Shown piece by piece: positions 1 through 11,662 of a stretch of 64,000 bases of DNA. Position 1 is the first letter of the stretch. The number at the start of each line of letters is the position of its first letter. Under the pieces are notes generated by a model. That model saw only the letters and a list, made by a program, of their open reading frames with translations. It made no database searches and was not told the DNA's origin. This DNA is from Histidinibacterium aquaticum (GTDB taxonomy: Bacteria; Pseudomonadota; Alphaproteobacteria; Rhodobacterales; Rhodobacteraceae). The stretch covers positions 310,001 to 374,000 of the forward strand of contig NZ_VYQE01000004.1 of assembly GCF_008710275.1 (NCBI RefSeq). The letters run 5' to 3'. Both the position numbers and the translations under genes were made by a program.

Positions 1-560
1 AGCCTCGCCAGGGCTTGATCCGTTTCGTTTCGTCCCCAGATAACCTCGTTGTGCCCGATGTGCTGGAAAAGCTCCCCGGGCGCGGCATGTGGGTTACGGC
101 CGACCGCGCCGTGCTGGACAGCGCAAAGGATGGGCAGTTCAGCCGGGCCGCAAAGGCCAAGGTCCACGTTCCCGATGATCTGGCCGACGAAGTGGAACGC
201 CAGGTCACCCGCAGGGTCATCGATCTCATCTCTCTCGCGCGGAAGGCCGGTCTGGCCGTCGCGGGCTTCGAGAAGGTAAAGTCGTGGCTCGCTGACAAGC
301 CGGTTCGCGTGCTGCTCCAGGCGAGCGACGGGTCGGTTCGCGGAAAGGCCAAGCTCTGGACCCCGACCGGCGCCCGCTACTTCGATTGTCTCACGCAATC
401 GGAACTCGGGATGGCCTACGGACGGGAAAGTGTGATACATGGCGCGCTCGCTACTGGCGGACTCAGCGACCGTGTTGTAGAGGAAGCCGCAAGACTTAAG
501 GGCTTGCGCGACAGTGGCGGCGGCCAGGGGGCCGCCCGGAAGGAACAGACATCTCTATGA
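1..560 (+). CDS. ylxR: YlxR/DUF448 RNA-binding protein, 5' end cut by the window
   Basis: The reading frame is open to the left edge (first full codon at base 3), so the gene begins outside the window; a TTG at 15 is only an internal codon. The visible part holds the end of the YlxR (DUF448) fold, with the segment around PGRGMWV that is typical of the family, followed by an L7Ae-like RNA-binding domain in the C-terminal half. This two-domain form is usual in alphaproteobacteria. YlxR proteins bind RNA and sit in the nusA-infB operon; in some bacteria they bind RNase P RNA. The stop overlaps the infB start in an ATGA, so the two are translationally coupled. Confidence 0.9.
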   Translation, partial: PRQGLIRFVSSPDNLVVPDVLEKLPGRGMWVTADRAVLDSAKDGQFSRAAKAKVHVPDDLADEVERQVTRRVIDLISLARKAGLAVAGFEKVKSWLADKPVRVLLQASDGSVRGKAKLWTPTGARYFDCLTQSELGMAYGRESVIHGALATGGLSDRVVEEAARLKGLRDSGGGQGAARKEQTSL

Positions 561-3052
561 GTGATACCGACGGCAAGAAAACACTTGGTCTCCGTGGTTC
601 CCGGTCGGGGAACGTGAAGCAGAGCTTCAGCCACGGGCGCACCAAGAACGTCGTGGTGGAAACCAAACGGAAGCGGGTGGTCTCGAAACCGGGCGCCGGA
701 GCGGGCAAATCCGCTGCGCCGCAGGGTGGGGGCGATCCGTCCAAGCGGCCTGCCGGCATCTCCGAGGCCGAACTCGAGCGCCGGATGAAGGCGCTTGCCC
801 TCGCCAAGGCGCGCGAGTCCGAGGACGCGGAGAAGCGCGCCGCCGAGGAGAAGGCCCGCGAGGAAGAGCGCCAGCGCCGCCGCGACGAGGCCGAGGCCAA
901 GGAGCGCGAACAGCGCGAGGCCGAGGAGCGTGCGAAGGCGCGCGCCGAAGAGGAAGAGCGCAAGAAGCGCGAAGCCGAAGAGGCCAAGGCCCGCAAGGAC
1001 GCTGAGAAGAATGCGCCCGCCGCAGATCCGGCCGCCGCACAAGCGGCCGAGGCCGCTGGTGCCGCACGTCCGGCCAAGAAGGACCGTGAGCGCGACAACA
1101 AGGGCGGCGCCGACCGCGCGCCCAAGAAGGGTCGCGCCGACGACGGCGGCAACCGCCGCTCCGGGAAGCTGACTCTGAACCAGGCGCTCGCCGGTGGCGA
1201 AGGCGGCCGGCAGAAGTCGATGGCCGCTATGAAGCGCAAGCAGGAGCGCGCCCGCCAGAAGGCGATGGGCGGTCCTGTCGAGCGCGAGAAGGTCACCCGC
1301 GAGGTCCAGCTGCCCGAGGCCATCATGGTCTCCGAGCTGGCCAACCGGATGTCCGAGCGTGTGGCAGATGTCGTCAAGGCGCTGATGCAGAACGGCATCA
1401 TGGCGACCCAGACGCAGACGATCGACGCCGACACCGCCGAGCTCATCATCGAGGAATTCGGTCACAAGGTGCGCCGTGTGTCCGACGCCGACGTCGAGGA
1501 TGTCATCCACATCGAGGACGACAAGCCCGAAGAGCTGAAGGCTCGCCCGCCGGTCATCACCGTCATGGGCCACGTCGACCACGGCAAGACCTCGATCCTC
1601 GACGCGATCCGCAAGGCGCGCGTCGTGCAGGGCGAGGCCGGTGGCATCACGCAGCACATCGGTGCCTACCAGGTTGAGACCGACAGCGGTTCGACGCTGA
1701 CCTTCCTCGACACGCCGGGCCACGCGGCCTTCACCTCCATGCGGGCCCGTGGCGCGCAGGTGACGGACATCGTGGTGCTGGTCGTGGCCGCGGACGACGC
1801 GGTGATGCCGCAGACCATCGAGGCCATCAATCACGCGAAGGCCGCGAAGGTCCCGATGATCATCGCGATCAACAAGTGCGACAAGCCGGAAGCGAACCCG
1901 GACAAGGTCCGGACCGACCTTCTGCAGCACGAAGTCATCGTCGAGAAGCTCTCGGGCGACGTGCAGGACGTGGAAGTCTCCGCGACCACCGGCGCGGGCC
2001 TGGACGAGCTGCTCGAGGCGATCGCGCTGCAGTCCGAGGTCCTCGAGCTCAAGGCCAACCCCGACCGCTCCGCCGAGGGCGCCGTCATCGAGGCGCAGCT
2101 CGACGTGGGCCGTGGCCCCGTGGCGACCGTGCTCGTGCAGCGCGGCACGCTGAAGCAGGGCGACATCTTCGTCGTCGGCGAGCAGTGGGGCAAGGTTCGC
2201 GCCATGGAGAACGACCAGGGCAACCGGGTGAAGGAAGCCGGTCCGTCGGTGCCCGTCGAGGTCCTGGGTCTCAACGGCACGCCCGAGGCCGGCGACGTCC
2301 TGAACGTCGTCGAGACCGAGGCGCAGGCCCGCGAGATCGCCGAGTACCGCCAGAACGCCGCGAAGGAAAAGCGCGCGATGGCCGGGGCCGCGACGACTCT
2401 CGAGGCGATGATGGCCAAGGCCAAGGCCGACGAGAACGTCGAGGAACTGCCGATCCTGGTGAAGGCCGACGTGCAGGGTTCCGCCGAGGCGATCGTCCAG
2501 GCGATGGAGAAGATCGGCAACGAGGAGGTGCGCGTCCGCGTGCTGCACTCGGGCGTCGGCGCCATCACCGAGACGGACGTGGGTCTCGCGGAGGCTTCCG
2601 GAGCGCCGATCATGGGCTTCAACGTCCGGGCCAACGCGTCGGCCCGCAACACGGCGAACCAGAAGGGCGTGGAGATCCGGTACTACTCGGTGATCTACGA
2701 CCTGGTGGACGACGTGAAGGCGGCCGCCTCCGGTCTCCTCAGTGCCGAGGTTCGCGAGAACTTCATCGGCTATGCCGAGATCAAGGAGGTCTTCAAGGTC
2801 TCCAACGTCGGCAAGGTTGCTGGCTGTCTCGTTACCGAGGGCATCGCTCGTCGCTCGGCCGGCGTCCGCCTGCTGCGCGACAACGTGGTGATCCACGAAG
2901 GCACGCTGAAGACGCTGAAGCGCTTCAAGGACGAGGTGGCGGAAGTGATCTCTGGCCAGGAATGCGGCATGGCCTTCCAGAACTACGAGGACATCCGTCC
3001 CGGCGACATCATCGAGATCTTCGAGCGCGAAGAGATCGAACGCTCGCTCTGA
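557..3052 (+). CDS. infB: Translation initiation factor IF-2
   Basis: 831 residues. The GTPase places initiator fMet-tRNA on the 30S subunit and promotes subunit joining in the cytoplasm. The N-terminal third is a long charged K/E/R/A-rich region, next comes the IF-2 N-domain near residues 255-305, then the G domain: G1 GHVDHGKT at residues 338-345, DTPGHAAF as G3, and NKCDKP as G4. Domains II to IV follow and the protein ends in the usual [12 protein letters not shown] region. The ATG overlaps the ylxR stop by 4 bases. A strong hairpin terminator lies directly behind it, so this is the end of the nusA-infB type operon. Confidence 0.98.
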   Translation: MSDTDGKKTLGLRGSRSGNVKQSFSHGRTKNVVVETKRKRVVSKPGAGAGKSAAPQGGGDPSKRPAGISEAELERRMKALALAKARESEDAEKRAAEEKAREEERQRRRDEAEAKEREQREAEERAKARAEEEERKKREAEEAKARKDAEKNAPAADPAAAQAAEAAGAARPAKKDRERDNKGGADRAPKKGRADDGGNRRSGKLTLNQALAGGEGGRQKSMAAMKRKQERARQKAMGGPVEREKVTREVQLPEAIMVSELANRMSERVADVVKALMQNGIMATQTQTIDADTAELIIEEFGHKVRRVSDADVEDVIHIEDDKPEELKARPPVITVMGHVDHGKTSILDAIRKARVVQGEAGGITQHIGAYQVETDSGSTLTFLDTPGHAAFTSMRARGAQVTDIVVLVVAADDAVMPQTIEAINHAKAAKVPMIIAINKCDKPEANPDKVRTDLLQHEVIVEKLSGDVQDVEVSATTGAGLDELLEAIALQSEVLELKANPDRSAEGAVIEAQLDVGRGPVATVLVQRGTLKQGDIFVVGEQWGKVRAMENDQGNRVKEAGPSVPVEVLGLNGTPEAGDVLNVVETEAQAREIAEYRQNAAKEKRAMAGAATTLEAMMAKAKADENVEELPILVKADVQGSAEAIVQAMEKIGNEEVRVRVLHSGVGAITETDVGLAEASGAPIMGFNVRANASARNTANQKGVEIRYYSVIYDLVDDVKAAASGLLSAEVRENFIGYAEIKEVFKVSNVGKVAGCLVTEGIARRSAGVRLLRDNVVIHEGTLKTLKRFKDEVAEVISGQECGMAFQNYEDIRPGDIIEIFEREEIERSL

Positions 3053-3070
3053 GCCACGGATAAACAAGCG

Positions 3071-3106
3071 AAAAAGGGGCGTGGCCGCATGGCCGCGCCC
3101 CTTTTT
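3071..3106. terminator. Bidirectional rho-independent terminator after infB
   Basis: An 11-bp perfect arm (AAAAAGGGGCG paired with CGCCCCTTTTT), one G-T pair, then GGCC/GGCC and a GCAT loop. The stem is flanked by A5 on the left and T5 on the right, so it can stop transcription of infB from the left and of the minus-strand 48-residue gene from the right. Confidence 0.92.
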
Positions 3107-3111
3107 CCTTC

Positions 3112-3258
3112 TCATGCCTCGGGTTTTCGCCACCGCTCCACCAGCCGGCCGGTGAACCGTTTCGCGCCGATCCGGACGACGGCATGACCGTTGTCGAGCC
3201 TGCGTTCGAGCACGCCCTGAATGGATACGCCTGTTCCGATGAGGATGGTCTTGAGCAT
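3112..3258 (-). CDS. Small conserved-looking basic protein, 48 residues, unknown function
   Basis: The minus-strand frame starts at ATG 3258 with GGAGG five bases before it, a strong ribosome site, and ends in TGA at 3112-3114, just before the infB terminator. The product begins MLKTILIGTGV and ends in RWRKPEA; it has a short hydrophobic start and a GAKRFTGR segment. It lies 65 bases after mutT on the same strand, so it could be the last gene of the ppiC-argJ-mutT run. From memory, small proteins with a KT-ILIGT start and a GxxxFTGRP-like motif occur behind infB in related bacteria, but I cannot verify this. No function is assigned. A chance frame is possible, but start signal, stop position and terminator all fit. 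Confidence 0.65.
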   Translation of the reverse strand: MLKTILIGTGVSIQGVLERRLDNGHAVVRIGAKRFTGRLVERWRKPEA

Positions 3259-3323
3259 GGCAGCCTCCGCGCAAGAGCTGCCGCGCAGACTACCGTCCAG
3301 GTATTAACGCTTTGCTCGCGCGA

Positions 3324-3722
3324 TCAGAGCCAGTCGCGGAGGATGGGAATCAGCGGAAGATCGGCCGGGGGCATGGGGTAGTCGCGCATGTCACGTGGGC
3401 GGACCCACTTGAGCGTCTGGCCCTCCTGCGCCTGCGGGATCCCCTCCCACTTGCGGCAGGCAAAGAGCGGCATGACGAGGTGAAAGTCCTCGTAGCCATG
3501 CGAGGCGAACGTGAGCGGCGCGAGGCAGCTCTCCCAGGTGTCGATCCCGAGCTCTTCGTGCAGTTCGCGGATCAGCGCGGACTCGGGCGACTCGCCCTTC
3601 TCCACCTTGCCGCCCGGGAATTCCCAGAGCCCGGCCATGGACTTGCCCTCGGGCCGCTGCGCGAGGAGCACGCGACCGTCCGGGTCGATCAGGGCGACGG
3701 CTGAGACGAGGACGACCTTCAT
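3324..3722 (-). CDS. mutT: MutT-type Nudix hydrolase (8-oxo-dGTP diphosphatase)
   Basis: 132 residues, normal MutT length. MutT hydrolyses 8-oxo-dGTP to the monophosphate and so prevents A:T to C:G mutations. A full Nudix box is visible in residues 37-59 (GGKVEKGES...RELHEELGI) with the REXXEE metal-binding glutamates. The start ATG fits a protein beginning MKVVLVSAVAL, as MutT does. It lies 33 bases after argJ on the same strand and is probably co-transcribed with it. Confidence 0.92.
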   Translation of the reverse strand: MKVVLVSAVALIDPDGRVLLAQRPEGKSMAGLWEFPGGKVEKGESPESALIRELHEELGIDTWESCLAPLTFASHGYEDFHLVMPLFACRKWEGIPQAQEGQTLKWVRPRDMRDYPMPPADLPLIPILRDWL

Positions 3723-3755
3723 GCGGGCTCCGGGGCAATGGGGTCGAAGCGCACC

Positions 3756-4970
3756 CTACGACCTGTAGTCGGCGTTGATGTCGATGTAGGCGTGGGTCAG
3801 GTCGCAGGTCCACATGGTCGCCATGCCACCGGCTAGGCCGAGGTCCACGGCGATCGTCAGGTCCTCGCCCCTCATGTAGCTGGCGCCCTGTTCCTCGGAG
3901 TATCCGGGAGAGACCCAGCCCTGTTCCGCGACGAGGATATCGCCGAAGCGGATCGACAGGCGGTCCCGGTCGGCCTCGGCGCCGGACTTGCCGACGGCCA
4001 TGACGATGCGGCCCCAGTTCGGATCTTCCCCGGCGATGGCCGTCTTGACCAGCGGCGAATTGGCGATGGCGGAGGCCACACGCCGGGCGTCGGCATTGGT
4101 GCGCGCACCGGTGACCCGGACGGTCACGAACTTGGTCGCCCCCTCGCCGTCGCGAACGACCTGGTGCGCGAGATCGAGCATCACGCCGTGCAGGGCCTCG
4201 TTGAAAGTCACGCTGTCCGTGACATCGACGCCGGAGGCACCGGTCGCAGCCATCAGCAGTGTGTCGGAGGTCGAGGTGTCGCTGTCCACGGTGATGCAGT
4301 TGAAGGTGAGATCCGACTGGCATTTCACCAGCGTCTGCAGTGCTGGCTGGCCGATCAGGGCGTCCGTGAAGATATAGACGAGCATCGTCGCCATGTCGGG
4401 CGCGATCATGCCCGAGCCCTTGGCGATCCCGGCGATGCGCACCGGCTCTCCGCCGATCTCGACCTCGACGAATGCGCCCTTGGCGTAGGTGTCGGTGGTC
4501 ATGATCGCGCGGGCGGCGGGCTCGATGCCGCCTTCGTCGAGACTGCTGGCCAATTCATCCAGCTTCGCCTCGATGCGGTCGTAGGGCAGGGGCTCGCCGA
4601 TGACGCCGGTGGAGGAGGTGAAGACCCGATCCTTTGAGCAGCCGAGCTTTTCGGCCACGCGGGCGGTCAGGCTTTCCACCGCTTCGACACCGGCCTGGCC
4701 GGTGAAGGCATTGGAATTGCCCGAGTTTACCAGGATCGCGGCGGGCCCCGTGGAGGGGCCCGCGATCTTGGCCTGGCAATCGAGCACCGGGGCCGAGCGG
4801 GTGGCGGAGGTCGTGAAGACGCCCGCCATCACGGTGTCCGGCGCGAGCTCGGCCAGCATCACGTCGGTGCGGCCGGGATAGCGTACCCCGGCCGCTGAAG
4901 TCGAAAACCGCACGCCCGCGATGGGCGGAATGCTTGGAAACCCGGCCGGGGCGAGCGGCGAGACCTTCAT
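3756..4970 (-). CDS. argJ: Bifunctional ornithine acetyltransferase / N-acetylglutamate synthase
   Basis: 404 residues. ArgJ transfers the acetyl group of N-acetylornithine to glutamate, closing the acetyl cycle of arginine synthesis, and the bifunctional form can also use acetyl-CoA. The precursor cleaves itself at a conserved A-T-M-L site; here DMATMLVYIFTDA near residue 195 carries it, with the threonine as the new N-terminal nucleophile. GSGMIAPDM just before it and the late EDPNWGRI block are also family motifs. Only four bases separate it from the ppiC stop, so the two genes form one unit. Confidence 0.96.
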   Translation of the reverse strand: MKVSPLAPAGFPSIPPIAGVRFSTSAAGVRYPGRTDVMLAELAPDTVMAGVFTTSATRSAPVLDCQAKIAGPSTGPAAILVNSGNSNAFTGQAGVEAVESLTARVAEKLGCSKDRVFTSSTGVIGEPLPYDRIEAKLDELASSLDEGGIEPAARAIMTTDTYAKGAFVEVEIGGEPVRIAGIAKGSGMIAPDMATMLVYIFTDALIGQPALQTLVKCQSDLTFNCITVDSDTSTSDTLLMAATGASGVDVTDSVTFNEALHGVMLDLAHQVVRDGEGATKFVTVRVTGARTNADARRVASAIANSPLVKTAIAGEDPNWGRIVMAVGKSGAEADRDRLSIRFGDILVAEQGWVSPGYSEEQGASYMRGEDLTIAVDLGLAGGMATMWTCDLTHAYIDINADYRS

Positions 4971-4974
4971 GCGA

Positions 4975-5814
4975 TCACTCTTCCAGGAGGGAGAGGTCGC
5001 CGAGGGTGGCCGGATCGATCTCGCCCTCTTCGGGGCGGCTGATCTCGGCGGCTTCCTCGAGACGGGTCAGCTCCTGCTCGACCGCGTCCTGCTGGATCTG
5101 CTGCGTGAGCTCACCGCGGACCTCGTCCAGGGACGGGGCTTCCTGCATGCGGGTCTCGTTCAGCTTGATGACGTGCCAGCCGAACTGGGTCTGGACCGGC
5201 TCGGAGATTTCACCGGCCTCCATCTCGGAGACGGCGTTCTGGAAGGGCTCGACCATGGAGCCGGGGCCGAACCAGCCGAGTTCACCGCCGGCCTCGGCGG
5301 AGGGGCCCGTCGAGTTCTCCTGCGCCAGCTGGGCGAAGTCGGCGCCTTCGGCGCGCGCCTGCTCGACGAGGGCCTGCGCCTCTTCCTCGGTCTCCACGAG
5401 GATGTGCGACGCGTTGTACTCGGTCGTCGGCTCGGCGTCGGCGAAGCGGGCCTCGTAGGCCTCCTGCAGGGCTTCGTCGGTGACGGCCTGCTGGCTGAGC
5501 GTGTTGACGTATTCGCCGGCGCGCAGGCTGCGCTCTTCGTTGGCGAGCGCGATGCCGATGCGGGCGGGCGCGTTCTCCAGCTCGTCGGACAACAGCTGCT
5601 GCTGGATGAGCTGCTGCAGCAGACCGTCGAAGACGACCTCGGGCGGCAGCTGCGAGTACTGCTGCGGCAGCTGGGTGCGGGCGATGATCATCTCGCCCAG
5701 GGTGATCTCCGTACCGTTCACGGTCGCGACCACGTCGGAGGCCTCCTGGGCCTGCGCTGCGCCGGCGCTCAGGGCGAGCGTCGAGGCGGCGAGAAGCGTC
5801 TTGATGCGGGTCAT
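4975..5814 (-). CDS. Periplasmic parvulin-type peptidyl-prolyl isomerase
   Basis: 279 residues from the ATG at 5814, which has AAGGA eight bases upstream; a longer upstream frame exists but lacks a signal sequence. An N-terminal signal peptide ends at AQAQ. The SurA-like N-terminal helices include a Q-rich LLQQLIQQQLL stretch, followed by the parvulin domain (ASHILVETEEEA ... GGELGWFGPGSM ... QTQFGWHVIKL). Such proteins help outer membrane or periplasmic proteins fold. A basic cleft is lacking; the protein is markedly acidic. It is the first gene of the argJ-mutT unit and is divergent from secA. Confidence 0.9.
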   Translation of the reverse strand: MTRIKTLLAASTLALSAGAAQAQEASDVVATVNGTEITLGEMIIARTQLPQQYSQLPPEVVFDGLLQQLIQQQLLSDELENAPARIGIALANEERSLRAGEYVNTLSQQAVTDEALQEAYEARFADAEPTTEYNASHILVETEEEAQALVEQARAEGADFAQLAQENSTGPSAEAGGELGWFGPGSMVEPFQNAVSEMEAGEISEPVQTQFGWHVIKLNETRMQEAPSLDEVRGELTQQIQQDAVEQELTRLEEAAEISRPEEGEIDPATLGDLSLLEE

Positions 5815-5996
5815 GAAGCGTCCTTGATCTGCCGCGGGGGCGCGGCGTTGACAGTGTGTTTGGGCACCCTTACCTACCCTTTCAGGCTCCGAGGGGGCCG
5901 GTTCTTGGCCTTCTTCTATGGGCCGTGCCCACGATGGGCAATGGGGGCCTCCTCTCACGAGATTGACAGCCTCGGCTGCCGCCAGGCGCAGGAGAG

Positions 5997-8705
<2,709 letters not shown>

Positions 8706-8849
8706 CGCCAGACGCGGGCCGGTGACGGTCCGCGCCGGCTACATCTTTCCGCCCCATTTCCGTCCCCCTCTTTCCGCAGCCGGGCCCCGCTGAGGTCAAA
8801 GGACTTTCGTTAGGTCGCTCCGGGACCTTGCTGTGGGACGGAGACCTTC

Positions 8850-10076
8850 ATGTCCAAGCTTCGGAAGATCGCGATCGCGGGCGGCACCTTCGGCGTCGCT
8901 CTCTCCATCGGATTCGTGATGCAGAACGAGGACGTGATGGCGGCGCGGTTCGGCACCGATATTCCCGAGCTGGAGGGCGGTGTCTACGACGAGCCGATCC
9001 TGCCCCCGCCCGGGCCGGACGCCCTGGCCAACGGACCCGTTCCGCAACAGCAGACGCCGCCCGCATCGGAAGACCTTGCAGGGTCGCCGATGCCCGAGGG
9101 AGCGCCCGCGCAGACAGCTGACGCGGCGCCGGAGGCCGAGCAAGAGGGGCCCGGACCGGCAATCGTATTCCACCAGGCGCCCGAGCGAGCCGAGGAGGAC
9201 ACTGCCGAGGCTGCCCCCGTCGTGCTGGCCGCCGCGCCGGCGATCGACGCGAGCCTCCTGCCCGCCCGCGACGTGGTGACCCTGGCGGCCGCCTTCGAGA
9301 ACGATCAGCCGCGGGTCCCCGCCTCGCCGCGCGGGCTGACCGCGCCGGATGGGCAGATCAGCCGGGCCTCCGCGCCTTCGGACCCGGAAAACGGAGCCTG
9401 CCGTACGACGCTGACCGCTGAACCGGCCGAGGCTGCCATGGTGGATCTGACGCTCGAATCGCCCTGCATGGCCGAGGAGCAGGCCACGATCCATCACCAG
9501 GGCATGCTTTTCACGATGCTGACCGACGAAGCGGGGACGGCACGGGCCTCGGTGCCGGCGTTGTCGGAAGCCGCAGTCTTTATCGCGTCCTTCGAATCCG
9601 GCGACGGGGCCGTCGCCACGGCGCGGGTTCCCTCGCTCCCGGATTTCGACCGCGCTGTGCTCCAGTGGGAGGGCGAGACGGGCCTGCAGCTTCATGCCCG
9701 GGAATTCGGTGCCGCCTACGGCAGCGAGGGCCACGTCTGGCAGGCCGCGGCGCGCGGGCCGGAAGTGGCCGCGACCGGCGAAGGCGGGTTCCTCGTGCGG
9801 CTCGGCGACGGCGCGGGAGTCTCGCCGCTCTTTGCCGAGGTCTACACCTTTCCGACCGCGGCCAGCCCGGTTTCCGGCGACATCTTCCTGTCGGTCGAAG
9901 CCGAGATCACCGAAGAGAGCTGCGGCGAGGAAATTGCGGCACAGTCGATCCAGGTGAAAGCCGACGGCGCGGCGGATGCGCTCGATCTCACGCTGGCAAT
10001 GCCGGGTTGTGATGCGGTCGGTGAGTTTCTCGTATTGAAAAACATGCTGGCGGACCTGACACTCGCCGCACGATGA
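8850..10076 (+). CDS. Secreted or membrane-anchored protein of unknown function, next to secA
   Basis: 408 residues. The N-terminus (KLRKIAIAGGTFGVALSIGFV) looks like a signal sequence or anchor, so the rest is probably periplasmic. Residues about 35-130 are rich in P, A, E and Q and look disordered. The rest looks like a beta-rich domain with paired cysteines (around ENGACRTTL, ESPCMAE, EESCGEE and MPGCDAV), which could form disulfides in the periplasm. No family is recognised with confidence. Its stop overlaps the start of the next gene in an ATGA, so the two products are likely to be made together and may act together. Confidence 0.8.
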   Translation: MSKLRKIAIAGGTFGVALSIGFVMQNEDVMAARFGTDIPELEGGVYDEPILPPPGPDALANGPVPQQQTPPASEDLAGSPMPEGAPAQTADAAPEAEQEGPGPAIVFHQAPERAEEDTAEAAPVVLAAAPAIDASLLPARDVVTLAAAFENDQPRVPASPRGLTAPDGQISRASAPSDPENGACRTTLTAEPAEAAMVDLTLESPCMAEEQATIHHQGMLFTMLTDEAGTARASVPALSEAAVFIASFESGDGAVATARVPSLPDFDRAVLQWEGETGLQLHAREFGAAYGSEGHVWQAAARGPEVAATGEGGFLVRLGDGAGVSPLFAEVYTFPTAASPVSGDIFLSVEAEITEESCGEEIAAQSIQVKADGAADALDLTLAMPGCDAVGEFLVLKNMLADLTLAAR

Positions 10077-11662
10077 GGCGATCGACCGGACTGTGTCTTA
10101 ATAGAGTGGTGCGATGTGCGGCGGGGATGCTCGCCGCACTTTCACTTTGTGCGGGCGCGCTCGCGGCGCAGGAGGTGACAGTCTCGGCCCGCGAGGGCGC
10201 GATGACGGTGAGCGGGCGCGTGCTCGGTTTCGATGGCCGGTACCTGCGGTTGGGCACGGAGTCCGGAGAGGTCACCCTCGACTACGCCGCGGTGACCTGC
10301 GAGGGCGAGGCCTGTCCAGACCCCGAGACCTTCGTCCCGGAACTGCGGCTCTCCGGCGCCCCGCGGCTGGGCGAGGTGCTTCTCCCCGCCCTGATCGAAG
10401 GCTTCGCTTTCGCCGAGGGCTATGCCGTCAGCCGGGACGAGGAAGGACCGGGGCGGTTCACCTACGTCCTGTCCGAGACTCCCGAGGGACCGCCCGTTCA
10501 GCGGTTCTCGTTCAGGTTGACGACGACGGACGAGGGTCTGGAAGACCTTCTCACCGAAAAGGCGGATGTGCTGCTGGCAGTCCGGGAACTCCGGGCAGAC
10601 GAACAGGAGGCCGCACAGGTCGCTGGGCTCGGCGACCTCGGCGCGCCGGAGCAGGCGCGCATCGTCGCGCTGGACGGGCTGGTGCCCATCGTTTCGCCCG
10701 GGCGCGAGCGTGAAGCCATCGACCTGACCGACCTCGCCCGCGTCTTCGGCGGCGAGATCGACGATTGGTCCGACCTGGGGGATGCGCCGGGACCGGTCCG
10801 GCTGCACCTCGGGGACCCGATGGGCGGTGAAATGCAAGGCTTCGCGGAGAGGGTCGTGCGGGCCGCGGGGTTAGAGCTTTCGGCTGACATCGTGGTTCAC
10901 CCATCGCCGAGAAGCGTCGCGGCGGCCGTCGCAGCGGATCCGGCGGCGCTGGGGATCGTGCCTTACCAGAGCTACGGCAACGCGCGGCCGCTCGCCGTTT
11001 CGGGACGATGTGGGCGGCAGGCAGAGGCCGACCTGCTGTCGTTGAAGACCGAGGACTATCCCCTCACGCTGCCGCTGTTTCTCTACCTGCCGCGCCGGCG
11101 CCTGCCGGACGTGACCACCGAGTTCCTGGCCTGGCTGCGCACGGAACGGGCGCAGTTCGTTGTCCGTCGGGCCGGGTTCGTGGACCTCGGAGCCGAGCCG
11201 ATCGGGATCGACGCGCAGGGTCAGCGCCTCGCGGCGGCGATCCTTGAGGCTGGGGAGGAAGTGTCGCTCGGCACGCTGCAGGCCATGGTCCGGCGGTTGG
11301 CGGGGCGGGATCGTCTCTCGACCACCTTCCGGTTCGAGGAAGGCGAGACGCGGCTCGATGCGCAGTCCCGGTCGAACGTCTACCAGCTCGCCCGGGGGAT
11401 CCGGGACGGTCGGCACGACGGCAAGGTCCTGCTGCTTGCGGGCTTCTCGGACGGGAGGGGGCCGGCACTGGCGAACCGCGCGCTGGCGGCGGCCCGGGCC
11501 GAGGCCGTCCAGCAGGAGCTGGTGACGGCCCTCGGTGGCTCACTGCCCGAGGGGGTGCGCGTGCGAACGGTGGCCTTCGGCGAGGCGCTGCCCATGGGCT
11601 GCGACGACACCGGCTGGGGGCGGCAGATCAACCGCCGCGTCGAGCTCTGGGTCGAACGCTAG
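10073..11662 (+). CDS. Periplasmic-binding-protein-like domain fused to an OmpA-type peptidoglycan-binding domain
   Basis: 529 residues with a signal peptide ending ALAAQE. The middle (about residues 70-340) resembles the phosphate-binding PstS fold: LVPIVSPGR, then DLARVFGGEIDDWSDLG, matching the usual IFSGKITNW region. The phosphate loop that normally reads SGT is replaced by MGGEM, so the ligand is probably not phosphate. The C-terminal 130 residues are an OmpA/MotB-like domain (STTFRFEEGETRLDAQS ... GFSDGRG ... NRRVELWVER) that would hold the protein to peptidoglycan. The ATG overlaps the previous gene by four bases, and its stop shares a CTAG with radC. Confidence 0.85.
   Translation: MRRSTGLCLNRVVRCAAGMLAALSLCAGALAAQEVTVSAREGAMTVSGRVLGFDGRYLRLGTESGEVTLDYAAVTCEGEACPDPETFVPELRLSGAPRLGEVLLPALIEGFAFAEGYAVSRDEEGPGRFTYVLSETPEGPPVQRFSFRLTTTDEGLEDLLTEKADVLLAVRELRADEQEAAQVAGLGDLGAPEQARIVALDGLVPIVSPGREREAIDLTDLARVFGGEIDDWSDLGDAPGPVRLHLGDPMGGEMQGFAERVVRAAGLELSADIVVHPSPRSVAAAVAADPAALGIVPYQSYGNARPLAVSGRCGRQAEADLLSLKTEDYPLTLPLFLYLPRRRLPDVTTEFLAWLRTERAQFVVRRAGFVDLGAEPIGIDAQGQRLAAAILEAGEEVSLGTLQAMVRRLAGRDRLSTTFRFEEGETRLDAQSRSNVYQLARGIRDGRHDGKVLLLAGFSDGRGPALANRALAAARAEAVQQELVTALGGSLPEGVRVRTVAFGEALPMGCDDTGWGRQINRRVELWVER

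Noticed and set aside
416-3274. A very long open frame on the minus strand, opposite infB.
   Set aside because: It is a mirror of the codon bias of infB in GC-rich DNA; its product is H/R/D/L-rich with no motif or ribosome site.
5848-5876. TTGACA with TACCTA 17 bases later, as a promoter of secA.
   Set aside because: The -35 is perfect but the -10 matches only two of six bases, so I did not list it.
8716-8736. Possible hairpin behind secA as a terminator.
   Set aside because: The stem needs a G-T pair and has no T run; too weak to list.
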